64,000 nucleotides of DNA from Chania multitudinisentens RB-25 (GCF_000520015.2 NZ_CP007044.2:4278001-4342000), one strand, 5' to 3'; numbered from the stretch's first letter, positions 52,808-61,762 are shown. Translations and numbers: made by a program. The notes: generated by a model from the sequence alone, not told the origin.

Positions 52808-53941
52808 CTACACCGTCAAAACCACACAGCTATCGGTTTCCCAGCACAGGCGAACTTCATCACCCCAGGTCGGCATCCCTTTACGGAAACGGTGGCCATT
52901 CTGCAATTGAGCACTGATCATCTGCCCGCTGAGCAATTTCACGTGGTAGATTGATAAATCCCCCAGATAAGCAATATTCACCACCTCACCCACCGCAAAA
53001 TTGCAGCCATCTTCCGGCACATCCTCACACAGCATGATCTTTTCCGGGCGCAAGGCGACCTGGATCGGTACACCATCCACCACCGAGGCATCAGGATCAA
53101 CCTTCAATGCGTGGCGTAAACCGGGGCTTTGCAGGATCAGCGCATCATCCCGCCGTTCTTGCAACAGGCAGTCGAACACATTGACAGAGCCAATAAATTC
53201 AGCGCTGAAACGACTGTTCGGATGCTCATAAATCTCTTCCGGCTCACCAATCTGCACGAATTTGCCGCGATTCATGATGGCGATACGCCCAGCCATGGTC
53301 ATCGCTTCTTCCTGATCGTGGGTGACCATGACGCAGGTTACTCCCACGCGTTCAAGAATATCCACCACTTCAAGCTGCATGCGATCGCGCAGTTTTTTAT
53401 CCAGTGCCCCCATAGGCTCATCCAGCAGCAGCAGCTTTGGCCGTTTTGCCAGGCTGCGTGCCAATGCCACCCGTTGGCGCTGGCCACCGGAAAGCTGGTG
53501 CGGTTTGCGCTTGGCATACTCCTGCATATGCACCAGAGAAAGCATTTCTGCCACACGATTATTGATTTCCGCCCGTGGCATTTTATCCTGCTTAAGACCA
53601 AAGGCGATATTCTGCTCCACCGTCATATGCGGGAACAGTGCATAAGACTGGAACATCATGTTCACTGGGCGCTGATAAGGTGGAACGTGAGATAGGTCTT
53701 GGCCATCAAGAACAATCCGCCCTTCTGTTGGCTGTTCAAAACCGGCTAACATACGCAACAACGTGGATTTCCCGCAACCGGAAGGGCCCAGCAGAGCAAA
53801 GATTTCGCCTTTGTAGATCGTCAGGCTAACGTCTTCGACCGCATTCTGGCCATCAAAGGTTTTGGTGAGGTTACGGATTTCCAGCAGCGGGGTAAATACC
53901 TTCTGCGACTTGGCTTGAGGACGAGGAATGGCGTCGTTCAA
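52808..53941 (-). CDS. potG: Putrescine ABC transporter ATPase PotG
   Basis: 377-residue ATPase: Walker A GPSGCGKSTLL, signature LSGGQRQRVALARSL, Walker B LLLLDEPMGALD, and a C-terminal TOBE regulatory domain. No ATG fits the family N-terminus. A TTG at 53941 gives the expected MNDAIPRPQAKSQK and the same 377-residue length as E. coli, with GGAG ten bases upstream. The 19 extra residues encoded from an upstream ATG are Cys-rich and unlike PotG. Confidence 0.94.
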   Translation of the reverse strand: MNDAIPRPQAKSQKVFTPLLEIRNLTKTFDGQNAVEDVSLTIYKGEIFALLGPSGCGKSTLLRMLAGFEQPTEGRIVLDGQDLSHVPPYQRPVNMMFQSYALFPHMTVEQNIAFGLKQDKMPRAEINNRVAEMLSLVHMQEYAKRKPHQLSGGQRQRVALARSLAKRPKLLLLDEPMGALDKKLRDRMQLEVVDILERVGVTCVMVTHDQEEAMTMAGRIAIMNRGKFVQIGEPEEIYEHPNSRFSAEFIGSVNVFDCLLQERRDDALILQSPGLRHALKVDPDASVVDGVPIQVALRPEKIMLCEDVPEDGCNFAVGEVVNIAYLGDLSIYHVKLLSGQMISAQLQNGHRFRKGMPTWGDEVRLCWETDSCVVLTV

Positions 53942-54007
53942 TCGGGGTGCTCTCCGGCTAAAACAGTACAAACAACCACAGCAATTGCCATGGCCCAAAA
54001 TGACAAT

Positions 54008-54029
54008 GCAGGCGGAGAATTCCGCCTGC
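54008..54029 (-). repeat. Intercistronic hairpin between potF and potG
   Basis: GCAGGCGGA / TCCGCCTGC, nine perfect pairs around a four-base loop, 50 bases after the potF stop. No T tract. It could protect or separate the potF message so that the binding protein is made in excess. Confidence 0.6.
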
Positions 54030-54078
54030 TGTTCAGATAATCTTGCTCGTTAGATTTCGCATGCAAAATCCTTAGATG

Positions 54079-55188
54079 TCACTTCCCACTTTTAACTTTA
54101 GTCCAGGCGCGGGTAATAACACGATCAACTTTTGGTGATTGCACACTCAGCGCAAACAATTTAGCGCGAATATCATCTGGCGGATAAATGTTCGGGTTAT
54201 CACGCACCTCGGCATCAACCAGCGCAGTGGCATCTTTAACCGCATTGGCATAAAAGACATGGTTGCTGATATCCGCGACGATCTCCGGTTTGAGCAGGAA
54301 GTTCAGGAACTGGTAGGCTGCCTCTTTATTTTTCGCATCTGCTGGCATCGCAAACATGTCAAAGTAGGCGATTGCCCCTTCTTTCGGAATGGTATAAGCC
54401 ACGTTCACCCCATTCTTCGCTTCCTTGGCGCGGTTGGCTGCCTGCATAACATCGCCAGACCAGCCGATAGCCACACAGATGTCACCATTCGCCAGATCGT
54501 TAATGTACTGCGAAGAGTGGAAATAGCGGATATTCGGGCGCAGTTTCATCAGCAGCTCGTTCGCTGCACCAGTGTAATCTTCCGCATTGGTACTGTTCGG
54601 ATCTTTACCCAGGTAGTGCAGAACCGTGGCATACACTTCACTTGGCGCATCCAGGAACGACACCCCGCAGCTCTTCAGCTTTTCCAGGTTCTCTGGCTTG
54701 AGGATCAGATCCCAACTGTTAACCGGTGCATCTGCACCCAGCACCGCTTTCACCTTATCAACGTTGTAACCGATGCCAGTTGTCACCATCATGTAAGGAA
54801 TGCCGTACTTGTTGTCTTTGTCGTTGTTTGCCACCAGTTGCAGCATCGCAGGATCAAGATTTTTGTAATTGGGTATCTTGCTCTTGTCTAAAGGTTCAAA
54901 AATACCGGCCTTGGACTGGCGCTCAAGGAAATTGGACGAAGGTACAACCAGATCATAACCGGTACTGCCTGCCATCAATTTGCCTTCCAATACTTCATTG
55001 GAGTCAAAGACGTCATATACCACTTTAATACCGGTTTCTTTCTGGAATTTAGCGAGGGTGTCCGGCGCAATATAGTCGGACCAATTGTAGATGTGCAGCG
55101 TATTATCTGCGGCTGACGCTGTGACAGAAGCCGCCATCAGCAAACCGGTGACAATACCCGATAACCACTTTTTACGTTGGTTGACCAT
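54079..55188 (-). CDS. potF: Putrescine periplasmic binding protein PotF
   Basis: 369-residue binding protein with Sec signal MVNQRKKWLSGIVTGLLMAASVTASA. Ligand-pocket blocks match E. coli PotF: LHIYNWSDYI, VYDVFDSNEVLEGKLMAGS, IGWSGDVMQAANRAKEAKNG and KVDRVITRAWTKVKSGK. The ATG at 55188 has GGAGGAAG upstream; the frame extends seven residues more without support. First gene of potFGHI. Confidence 0.96.
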   Translation of the reverse strand: MVNQRKKWLSGIVTGLLMAASVTASAADNTLHIYNWSDYIAPDTLAKFQKETGIKVVYDVFDSNEVLEGKLMAGSTGYDLVVPSSNFLERQSKAGIFEPLDKSKIPNYKNLDPAMLQLVANNDKDNKYGIPYMMVTTGIGYNVDKVKAVLGADAPVNSWDLILKPENLEKLKSCGVSFLDAPSEVYATVLHYLGKDPNSTNAEDYTGAANELLMKLRPNIRYFHSSQYINDLANGDICVAIGWSGDVMQAANRAKEAKNGVNVAYTIPKEGAIAYFDMFAMPADAKNKEAAYQFLNFLLKPEIVADISNHVFYANAVKDATALVDAEVRDNPNIYPPDDIRAKLFALSVQSPKVDRVITRAWTKVKSGK

Positions 55189-55586
55189 CCGTAACTTCCT
55201 CCAAAACAAGGGGGGTAAATTTGTATCCTGAATTGATACAAAACCTTCGGCTAACCGAGTGCGGCCATTATGACCCTAAATGAATGGCTACCCAGTTGAT
55301 TGCATAAACTTTTTTCACCTGTCTAACCCACTGGCCACTAAAGGGAAACGCAAGCCCTTAACGGCATCAGAAGCATAACCGGAGTTGCCGAGGTGTACCA
55401 GCCTTCGGGGTAAAAAACGCCTTTTATCGATTTTTTATGCAGTAGTTCTTTATGTGATACGCCAGTAACAACATTATTGGCGATGATTATCTGGAGATAT
55501 AGGGGAAAATACAGAATATACTTTCGTAGAAATAACCAGGCATAGCATGCCACCAAAGCTACGGCATGCGCAACACACAGCAGGAG
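55189..55586. other. Gap between ybjN and potF, no gene seen
   Basis: 398 bases with the potF promoter presumably in the left part. The short minus-strand ORF here has no ribosome site or family resemblance. No tRNA or strong hairpin. Confidence 0.5.
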
Positions 55587-56066
55587 TCAGTGCAACATAG
55601 GTTGGCGGGCAGCAGTAGCCAGGTTCTCTTCTTCATCCCCCATAAACAACAGATCATTCGCCCTGGCTTCCAAAATTACCATTGAAACCTGTTCTTCTCC
55701 CTGCTGCATAAAATGAGCAAACTGTTCGTAAGCCACACCGACGGCAATGCTTAACGACTGGCACACAATCAGTTTAGGCAGATTATCATCCTGAATATCG
55801 ACAAATGCCTTGATGGTCAACGAACTGGCATTGATTTGGCTTAGATCGGCCACCAGCGGGATCAATGCCGTTGGTTTTACCTCCGCCAGTGCAGAAAACA
55901 GCACCACATCGTCAACCAGATCAATCTTGGCATCAAATACGCCATCAAAATTTTGCATGTGCGGCAGGTGCAATGCCTGGCAAGAGTCACACTCAAAAAA
56001 CGAGATCCCCAACTGATCCAACCAACGTCGCAATAACGCCAAATCGGGGACAATGAGTGAATCCAT
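55587..56066 (-). CDS. ybjN: YbjN domain-containing protein
   Basis: 159-residue cytoplasmic protein with a type III secretion chaperone-like fold in known family members. FFECDSCQALHLPHMQNFDGVFDAKIDLVDD and INASSLTIKAFVDIQDDNLPKLIVCQSLSI match E. coli YbjN, whose overexpression affects motility, biofilm and stress responses. No catalytic motif. Same direction as rimK, upstream, but with a 155-base gap. Confidence 0.93.
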   Translation of the reverse strand: MDSLIVPDLALLRRWLDQLGISFFECDSCQALHLPHMQNFDGVFDAKIDLVDDVVLFSALAEVKPTALIPLVADLSQINASSLTIKAFVDIQDDNLPKLIVCQSLSIAVGVAYEQFAHFMQQGEEQVSMVILEARANDLLFMGDEEENLATAARQPMLH

Positions 56067-56221
56067 AAATTATCAGCCTCACAATATTCGAAAACGTGAA
56101 AAGGCGCATAGCTTACGGAATATTCAACCGATATACCACGATCAAAGGCGCTAAATTCATTAATCAGATAATTACGATTGATGTAAAGTAAAATTGTGGC
56201 AACAAAACCAGGATATTACGC

Positions 56222-57130
56222 TTAACGCTCCCTCTCCGGATTCAGACAAAAACCCACTCGGCCCCCCTGTTCGATATATTCGATCATCATTCCAGCAATA
56301 TCCAGCCTGGTTGTGGTTTCCACGCCTTCCAGCCCTGGCGAAGCATTCACCTCCATCACCAATGGGCCACGATCGGCACGCAGAATATCCACCCCCGCAA
56401 CATCTAACCCCAGCGTTGCCGCGGCCTTAATCGCAATAGCACGCTCTTTACCCGTGATCTGCACTTTGCGAGCCGTACCGCCACGGTGCAGGTTCGAACG
56501 AAATTCACCGGGCTTCGCCTGCCGCTCAATCGCTGCCACCACTTGCCCGCCAACCACTAGGCAGCGGATATCACTGCCTTTGGCCTCACGGATATATTCC
56601 TGTACCAATATATGTGCATTCAGGCCACGAAATGCATCGATCACACTCTCTGCCGCCTGGCGGGTTTCTGCTAACACCACGCCAATCCCCTGAGTCCCCT
56701 CCACCAGCTTAACCACCAGCGGCGCACCGCCTACCAGTTTGATCAAATCGCCGGTATCATCCGGAGAATGAGCAAAACCGGTAATCGGTAAATCGATCCC
56801 CTGGCGTGCCAGTAACTGCAACGAGCACAGTTTGTCACGTGCCCGGGTGATGGCAACAGACTCATTCAACGGATAACTGCCAAGCAGTTCAAACTGACGC
56901 AGCACGGCGGTGCCATAAAAGGTAATAGCGGAACCAATGCGTGGGATCACCGTATCATAGCGCTCCAGTTGGCGCCCACGGTAATGGATGGTCGGTGCCG
57001 CCGGGTTGATATTCATATAACAAGAAAGTGGATCAATGATATCGATACTATGACCGCGCTGCTCTGCAGCTTCCCGCAGCCTTTTACATGAGTACAATGA
57101 ACCGTCACGCGAAAGAATGGCAATTTTCAC
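56222..57130 (-). CDS. rimK: Ribosomal protein S6 glutamate ligase
   Basis: 302-residue ATP-grasp ligase that adds glutamates to the C-terminus of ribosomal protein S6 and can make poly-glutamate. ATP-grasp blocks are visible: LVVKLVEGTQGIGVVLAET, LVQEYIREAKGSDIRCLVVGG and LVMEVNASPGLEGVETT. The start MKIAILSRDGSLYSCKRL matches E. coli. It follows ybjC by only 55 bases; the nfsA gene found between them in E. coli is missing. Confidence 0.96.
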   Translation of the reverse strand: MKIAILSRDGSLYSCKRLREAAEQRGHSIDIIDPLSCYMNINPAAPTIHYRGRQLERYDTVIPRIGSAITFYGTAVLRQFELLGSYPLNESVAITRARDKLCSLQLLARQGIDLPITGFAHSPDDTGDLIKLVGGAPLVVKLVEGTQGIGVVLAETRQAAESVIDAFRGLNAHILVQEYIREAKGSDIRCLVVGGQVVAAIERQAKPGEFRSNLHRGGTARKVQITGKERAIAIKAAATLGLDVAGVDILRADRGPLVMEVNASPGLEGVETTTRLDIAGMMIEYIEQGGRVGFCLNPERER

Positions 57131-57185
57131 TCATCACCCCAAAAGACATTATCACCGGTATTGGTAGGCATACTCATGAACGCAT

Positions 57186-57488
57186 TCACTCCTGCGAACC
57201 AGGGTCTTTTTTATCGGCAGGCGACGGGTTGCGCTGCGTGTTCTCTGGTGGCTGTTGCTCGCGTATTAACGGATTGAATCCCTGCACCAGACGCCAAACC
57301 AGATATACGACCGCCGGAAGCATCAGCGTCACGCCAAGAAAGATCATTCCAATCGCCGCCTGCTGCGAAGCCAGTGGGCCCGGTAAATGCACATAGTTAT
57401 GAATACTCAGATAAGACAACACCAATAGCACCATGCCTAAACCTTCGAGCACCAGTACAGAGCGTGGTAAGTTACCGAATGAAAGCAT
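57186..57488 (-). CDS. ybjC: DUF1418 membrane protein YbjC
   Basis: 100-residue protein with two membrane helices (VLVLEGLGMVLLVLSYLSI and AIGMIFLGVTLMLPAVVYLVW) and a hydrophilic, Pro/Asp-rich tail. It matches E. coli YbjC in size and layout. Function unknown. Upstream of rimK and divergent from grxA, as in E. coli. Confidence 0.85.
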   Translation of the reverse strand: MLSFGNLPRSVLVLEGLGMVLLVLSYLSIHNYVHLPGPLASQQAAIGMIFLGVTLMLPAVVYLVWRLVQGFNPLIREQQPPENTQRNPSPADKKDPGSQE

Positions 57489-57855
57489 ATTTTTCCTCTC
57501 TAAACTCGCTGTGCTCAGTGTAGTGAATTCCCGGTCACTGCAACAGCCCCAGATGATTAATCGGTTCTATGAATCAGACCGACAGGCAGATCCTGCTTTT
57601 TTTTACCGGCTGCAACGGGCATAGTAAGCGCCAATAACGTGAATGAACGCGCTACTGATGTTTTTATGACTGAGGGAATGTCGTTACATTACAATAGCGG
57701 TTAATTGTACCCAAAACGTTGCAAGTTGCAGCAAGGTGGCCGTTGAGCACATGCCGATGTGCTTACTTGAGCTGATGCTCTGAATGAGCAAAGCCAGCCC
57801 GTTACCCGCAGCTTGAAAAGCAATGGGTTATTTCAATAACAGATAGGAGTGTTGC
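57489..57855. other. Divergent ybjC/grxA intergenic region, 367 bases
   Basis: No gene seen. It should contain the grxA promoter, which is OxyR-controlled in E. coli. Only a partial OxyR-like half site (ATAG at 57692-57695) is visible, so I do not claim an OxyR box. Confidence 0.45.
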
Positions 57856-58119
57856 ATGTTTGCTGTAATTTTCGGGCGCCCGGGCTGTCCTTACTGTGTC
57901 CGCGCAAAAGAACTCGCAGAAAAATTGACTGAAGAGCGCGATGATTTCAACTTCCGTTATGTTGATATTCACGCTGAAGGCATCACAAAAGCCGATCTGG
58001 AAAAAACGGTCGGTAAGCCAGTAGAAACCGTGCCACAGATTTTCGTTGATCAAAACCACATTGGCGGCTGCACTGATTTTGAAGCCTATGTCAAAGAAAA
58101 CCTGAATCTGTTTCAGTAA
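57856..58119 (+). CDS. grxA: Glutaredoxin 1
   Basis: 87-residue glutaredoxin with active site C11-P-Y-C14, the TVPQIFVDQ cis-Pro loop and GGCTDF glutathione-binding motif. It reduces ribonucleotide reductase and OxyR using glutathione. ATAGGAG lies upstream of the ATG. Confidence 0.97.
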   Translation: MFAVIFGRPGCPYCVRAKELAEKLTEERDDFNFRYVDIHAEGITKADLEKTVGKPVETVPQIFVDQNHIGGCTDFEAYVKENLNLFQ

Positions 58120-58140
58120 TCTTCACAGTAAAAAACGCAA

Positions 58141-58165
58141 AAAGGCACCTGGAGTGCCTTTTTTA
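58141..58165. terminator. grxA/ybjM terminator
   Basis: AAAGGCAC-CTGGA-GTGCCTTT with flanking A and T tracts, between the converging grxA and ybjM. Confidence 0.88.
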
Positions 58166-58169
58166 ATGA

Positions 58170-58562
58170 TTACAGCCTTTCACTTTGATAGAGCTGTTGC
58201 AACGCGTGCATGACGACACGGATAAACAGGCACAACATCGCACCAAGTGCGCACCAGAACACAGCGCTGATGACATACGCCAGCTCCTGCCAGAATGAAT
58301 CGCCAGGCATCAGCCAGAGGAAGTGGTGAATAAACAAGCAGAAAGGCACCGCATACAGCGCCCCGAGTAACGGATAGAGAATGCGTTTTTTACTTGATAG
58401 AGCGCTGGCGATAAAACCGGGAATGATAAACAACAGCAGGCCGATTTCACCATGATGTTCCCCTCCTGAACCACCGAAAAACTCACTTTTCTGCCCCAAA
58501 AAAACCAAGTTAAACAATAGAAAACAGCTGAAAATCCCCATCCAACATCGATAACGTGCCAT
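58170..58562 (-). CDS. ybjM: Inner-membrane protein YbjM
   Basis: 130-residue protein with about four helices, similar to E. coli YbjM: EIGLLLFIIPGFIASALSS and SFWQELAYVISAVFWCALGAMLCLFI. GGAGG precedes the ATG at 58562. Function unknown. Confidence 0.87.
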   Translation of the reverse strand: MARYRCWMGIFSCFLLFNLVFLGQKSEFFGGSGGEHHGEIGLLLFIIPGFIASALSSKKRILYPLLGALYAVPFCLFIHHFLWLMPGDSFWQELAYVISAVFWCALGAMLCLFIRVVMHALQQLYQSERL

Positions 58563-58803
58563 GCGTTCCTCCTTTAGCGATGTGACAACAGGCTACATCG
58601 TAAAAAAACAGCCTTATCACAAGCCTCGTGATGCACTACCGAAGCTGGTAATGCTGGCTGGACTTTTCCTTGGCTAAAAGAGAGTTAAGTACATCGGGTG
58701 ACGCTCGCTAGCCGCTTCTTTATGCTGGCTGTCATACGTCATAACGGCTAAAATAGGCGTCGCTACTCGATGATTCGAATCGCCCTCGCGGGTTAGCGGT
58801 TTT

Positions 58804-58838
58804 ATAGATTCACCCATATATTCTATGGATAAATCTAT
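58804..58838 (+). repeat. Long inverted repeat upstream of ybjL
   Basis: ATAGATT-CAC-CCATA, a five-base loop, then TATGG-ATA-AATCTAT: 13 of 15 positions pair. It ends 53 bases before the ybjL ATG, so it is a leader hairpin or an operator. No other feature is seen in the 329-base gap from ybjM. Confidence 0.65.
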
Positions 58839-58891
58839 ATCTTATGGTTTTATATATCAAGAACTTACTGGTAAACAATAAGTTATCCTTC

Positions 58892-60580
58892 ATGAATATA
58901 AACGTCGCTAGTTTGTTAAACGGTAATGGCATCCTGTTACTGTTTGTGGTACTCGCTCTGGGGCTCTGCCTTGGGAAGTTGCGCTTAGGCTCCATTCAAC
59001 TCGGTAATTCCATTGGTGTTTTAGTCGTATCGCTGTTACTCGGTCAGCAACACTTTGCCATTAACACTGAAGCGCTGAATCTCGGTTTCATGCTGTTTAT
59101 TTTTTGTGTTGGTGTTGAAGCAGGCCCGAACTTTTTTTCAATTTTTTTCCGCGATGGCAAAAATTACTTCATGCTGGCACTGGTCATGGTGGGTTCAGCG
59201 ATGGTGCTCGCCATTGGTTTGGGGAAACTGTTCGGCTGGGATATCGGCCTAACAGCCGGCATGCTAGCGGGTTCAATGACCTCCACACCGGTATTGGTCG
59301 GGGCGGGTGATACGTTACGTAATACCATGGCCAGTGGCCCGGCGTTGCTGGCTGCGCAGGATAATCTAAGCTTAGGTTATGCCCTGACTTACCTGATTGG
59401 CTTGGTGAGCCTGATTTTTGGCGCGCGCTATCTGCCGAAACTACAACATCAAGATCTTCCAACCTCTGCGCAACAAATCGCCCGGGAGCGTGGCCTTGAT
59501 GCCGATAGCCAGCGCAAAGTCTATCTGCCAGTCATTCGCGCCTATCGTGTCGGCCAGGAATTGGTTGCCTGGGCAGACGGCAAGAACCTGCGTGAACTCG
59601 GTATTTACCGCCAAACGGGTTGTTATATTGAACGTATCCGCCGCAACGGCATTCTAGCCAATCCAGACGGCGATGCCGTATTGCAAATCGGAGACGAAAT
59701 CTCGCTGGTTGGCTACCCTGATGCACACGCCCGCCTTGATCCCAGCTTCCGCAACGGCAAAGAAGTATTTGATCGCGACCTGCTTGATATGCGCATCGTC
59801 ACCGAAGAAATTGTGGTCAAAAACAATAACGCCGTAGGCAAACGCCTGAGCCAGCTGAAACTGACCGATCACGGCTGCTTTTTGAACCGCGTCATCCGCA
59901 GCCAGATAGAAATGCCGATTGATGACAGCATTGTGTTGAATAAAGGCGATGTATTACAAGTCAGCGGCGATGTCCGCCGTGTGAAAAGCGTGGCAGATAA
60001 GATTGGTTTTATCTCCATCCATAGCCAGGTCACTGACTTACTGGCATTCTGTGCGTTTTTTATCATCGGGTTACTGATCGGGCAAATTACTTTTCAATTC
60101 AGTAACTTCTCATTCGGCATTGGTAACGCTGCTGGCCTGCTGTTGTCCGGCATCATGCTTGGTTTCCTGCGGGCCAACCATCCTACATTTGGCTACATTC
60201 CCCAGGGTGCACTCAATATGGTGAAGGAATTCGGCCTGATGGTGTTTATGGTGGGCGTCGGTCTCAGTGCCGGAGCGGGAATTGGCCACAGTTTTGGAAC
60301 AATTGGTGGCCAAATGCTGATCGCTGCCCTGATCGTCAGCCTGCTGCCGGTAGTTATCTGCTTCCTGTTTGGTGCTTATTTCCTGCGGATGAACCGCGCC
60401 TTGCTATTTGGTGCCATTATGGGCGCACGTACCTGCGCTCCAGCGATGGAAATTATCAGCGATACCGCCCGCAGTAACATCCCTGCTCTGGGGTATGCTG
60501 GCACTTACGCTATCGCTAACGTATTGTTAACCTTGGCAGGTTCGCTCATTGTGGTGATATGGCCGGGCATACCGGGATAA
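58892..60580 (+). CDS. ybjL: Putative AAE-family transporter YbjL
   Basis: 562-residue membrane protein of the aspartate:alanine exchanger family: five or six helices, a cytoplasmic part with two RCK_C (TrkA-C) domains (residues about 205-375, KVYLPVIRAYRVG and IVTEEIVVKNNNAVGKRLSQL), then further helices ending GARTCAPAMEIISDTARSNIPALGYAGTYAIANVLLT. Close to E. coli YbjL, substrate unsettled. The start MNINVASLLNGNG at 58892 matches E. coli; 16 upstream in-frame residues are excluded. Confidence 0.93.
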   Translation: MNINVASLLNGNGILLLFVVLALGLCLGKLRLGSIQLGNSIGVLVVSLLLGQQHFAINTEALNLGFMLFIFCVGVEAGPNFFSIFFRDGKNYFMLALVMVGSAMVLAIGLGKLFGWDIGLTAGMLAGSMTSTPVLVGAGDTLRNTMASGPALLAAQDNLSLGYALTYLIGLVSLIFGARYLPKLQHQDLPTSAQQIARERGLDADSQRKVYLPVIRAYRVGQELVAWADGKNLRELGIYRQTGCYIERIRRNGILANPDGDAVLQIGDEISLVGYPDAHARLDPSFRNGKEVFDRDLLDMRIVTEEIVVKNNNAVGKRLSQLKLTDHGCFLNRVIRSQIEMPIDDSIVLNKGDVLQVSGDVRRVKSVADKIGFISIHSQVTDLLAFCAFFIIGLLIGQITFQFSNFSFGIGNAAGLLLSGIMLGFLRANHPTFGYIPQGALNMVKEFGLMVFMVGVGLSAGAGIGHSFGTIGGQMLIAALIVSLLPVVICFLFGAYFLRMNRALLFGAIMGARTCAPAMEIISDTARSNIPALGYAGTYAIANVLLTLAGSLIVVIWPGIPG

Positions 60581-60639
60581 CGCCGACAAGAAAAATAATT
60601 TAAAAGCAAAATATTTTTGTTTTTTTTATCGGCAGGCTA

Positions 60640-60667
60640 GAACTTTTCAATCTGGTGATAGTCTGAA
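60640..60667 (+). promoter_or_regulatory. Sigma-E promoter of rybB
   Basis: -35 element GAACTT (60640-60645), 16 bases, then -10 element TCTGAA (60662-60667), five bases before the RNA start. This fits the sigma-E consensus and spacing. Confidence 0.85.
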
Positions 60668-60672
60668 TTAGT

Positions 60673-60752
60673 GCCACTGCTTTTCTTTGATGTCCCCAAT
60701 TTGTGGAGCCCGTTAGTCCCGCCGTTTCAGGTTCAAGGCTAGCGGGTTTTTT
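60673..60752 (+). ncRNA. rybB: RybB envelope-stress small RNA
   Basis: 80-base Hfq-dependent sRNA. The 5' seed GCCACTGCTTTTCTTTGATG is identical to E. coli RybB as I recall it and pairs with many outer-membrane protein mRNAs. The conserved middle (TGTCCCCA, TTGTGGAGCCC) and the terminator stem CCCGTTAG / CTAGCGGG with TTTTTT complete it. Compensatory changes keep the stem although its sequence differs from E. coli. Next to ybjL as in E. coli, with a sigma-E promoter. Confidence 0.93.
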
Positions 60753-61060
60753 ATTGCCCGAATGTTATCAATTATAAATAAAACGCTATGTTGTAAAGTT
60801 ACAAACACGCTTTCGGCCAAAACGAAAAAACACCTTCAGGAACGGTAGCCCCACATCGCGCCTTTTGGGCAATGGTGAGCCTTAGAGTCAGTTCGGTAAC
60901 ACCCTATACGCAGTTTAAACCCACGCTCCTCTGTACCCTACTCCCCCCCTTGCTAGAAAAAATTTCCTAGAGTTTCTTATACATATATGGGAGATTGTCG
61001 AAATCTAGCTGAGGGTAATTTCCAACATATTGGGATTGATTGATATGTTCAGAGGGAACT

Positions 61061-61726
61061 ATGGATAATTCGCTGCAAAAACTCGCCTCACAATTACGTT
61101 GCCCAGAAGGAGATGCTGGGAAAGTATTGGGTAATGCCATGAATATGCGAAATCTCCCTGTGATACTGAATGGTATCAGTAACCTCAAGTTAAATGATGG
61201 TCATCATATTCTTGAGTTAGGGTACGGCAACGGTGGGTTGCTGGGATATATCCTTTCTCTGGCCGACAATCTTCGATATACCGGGCTGGAGATTTCGCCG
61301 TTAATGCATCAGGAAGCCTCAGCATTTAATCATGCTTATATTCAAGCGGGTTGGGCAGCTTATCATTTATACGATGGCGTCACGCTTCCGCTGGGCGAGG
61401 CGATTTTTGATAAAGTATTAACAATTAATACCATTTACTTCTGGCAGGAACCAACCCTATTGCTGCAAAACATCTGCCGAACCTTGAAAGTCGGAGGGCA
61501 TTTTTGCATCACTTTCTGTGAACGATCTTTCATGGAAAAGCTGCCTTTTATCGAGCATGGATTTCAACTGTACAACACCCCAGAGGTTAACGCCCTGATG
61601 CATGGATTACCGTTAAAATTAATCGCTGAGGATCGTAAAAAAGATAAAAGCATCAGTAAAACGGGTGAAATAGTCGATCGCGAGTTTATCAGCCTGGTTT
61701 TCGAGCGAACAGAAGCCTCATTTTAA
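61061..61726 (+). CDS. Class I SAM-dependent methyltransferase, function unknown
   Basis: 221-residue protein with the Rossmann-type SAM motif ILELGYGNGGLLGYI (residues about 51-65), GLEISPLM (acidic post-motif strand), FDKVLTINTIYFW and LKVGGHFCITF. It resembles UbiE/methyltransf_11 proteins but has no family-specific name. The ATG at 61061 follows AGAGGGA; seven upstream in-frame residues are excluded. Located between rybB and convergent ecotin; no counterpart at this place in E. coli that I recognise. Confidence 0.85.
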   Translation: MDNSLQKLASQLRCPEGDAGKVLGNAMNMRNLPVILNGISNLKLNDGHHILELGYGNGGLLGYILSLADNLRYTGLEISPLMHQEASAFNHAYIQAGWAAYHLYDGVTLPLGEAIFDKVLTINTIYFWQEPTLLLQNICRTLKVGGHFCITFCERSFMEKLPFIEHGFQLYNTPEVNALMHGLPLKLIAEDRKKDKSISKTGEIVDREFISLVFERTEASF

Positions 61727-61762
61727 ATGTGGGCGGTGCCCGTTCTCATCACAAAAAATTTT

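Noticed and set aside
54139..54891. 250-codon plus-strand frame opposite potF
   Set aside because: Antisense shadow of potF.
55338..55556. 72-codon frame between ybjN and potF
   Set aside because: No ribosome site and no resemblance to a known small protein.
57690..57710. Possible OxyR site before grxA
   Set aside because: A single ATAG quarter-site without the other spaced elements.
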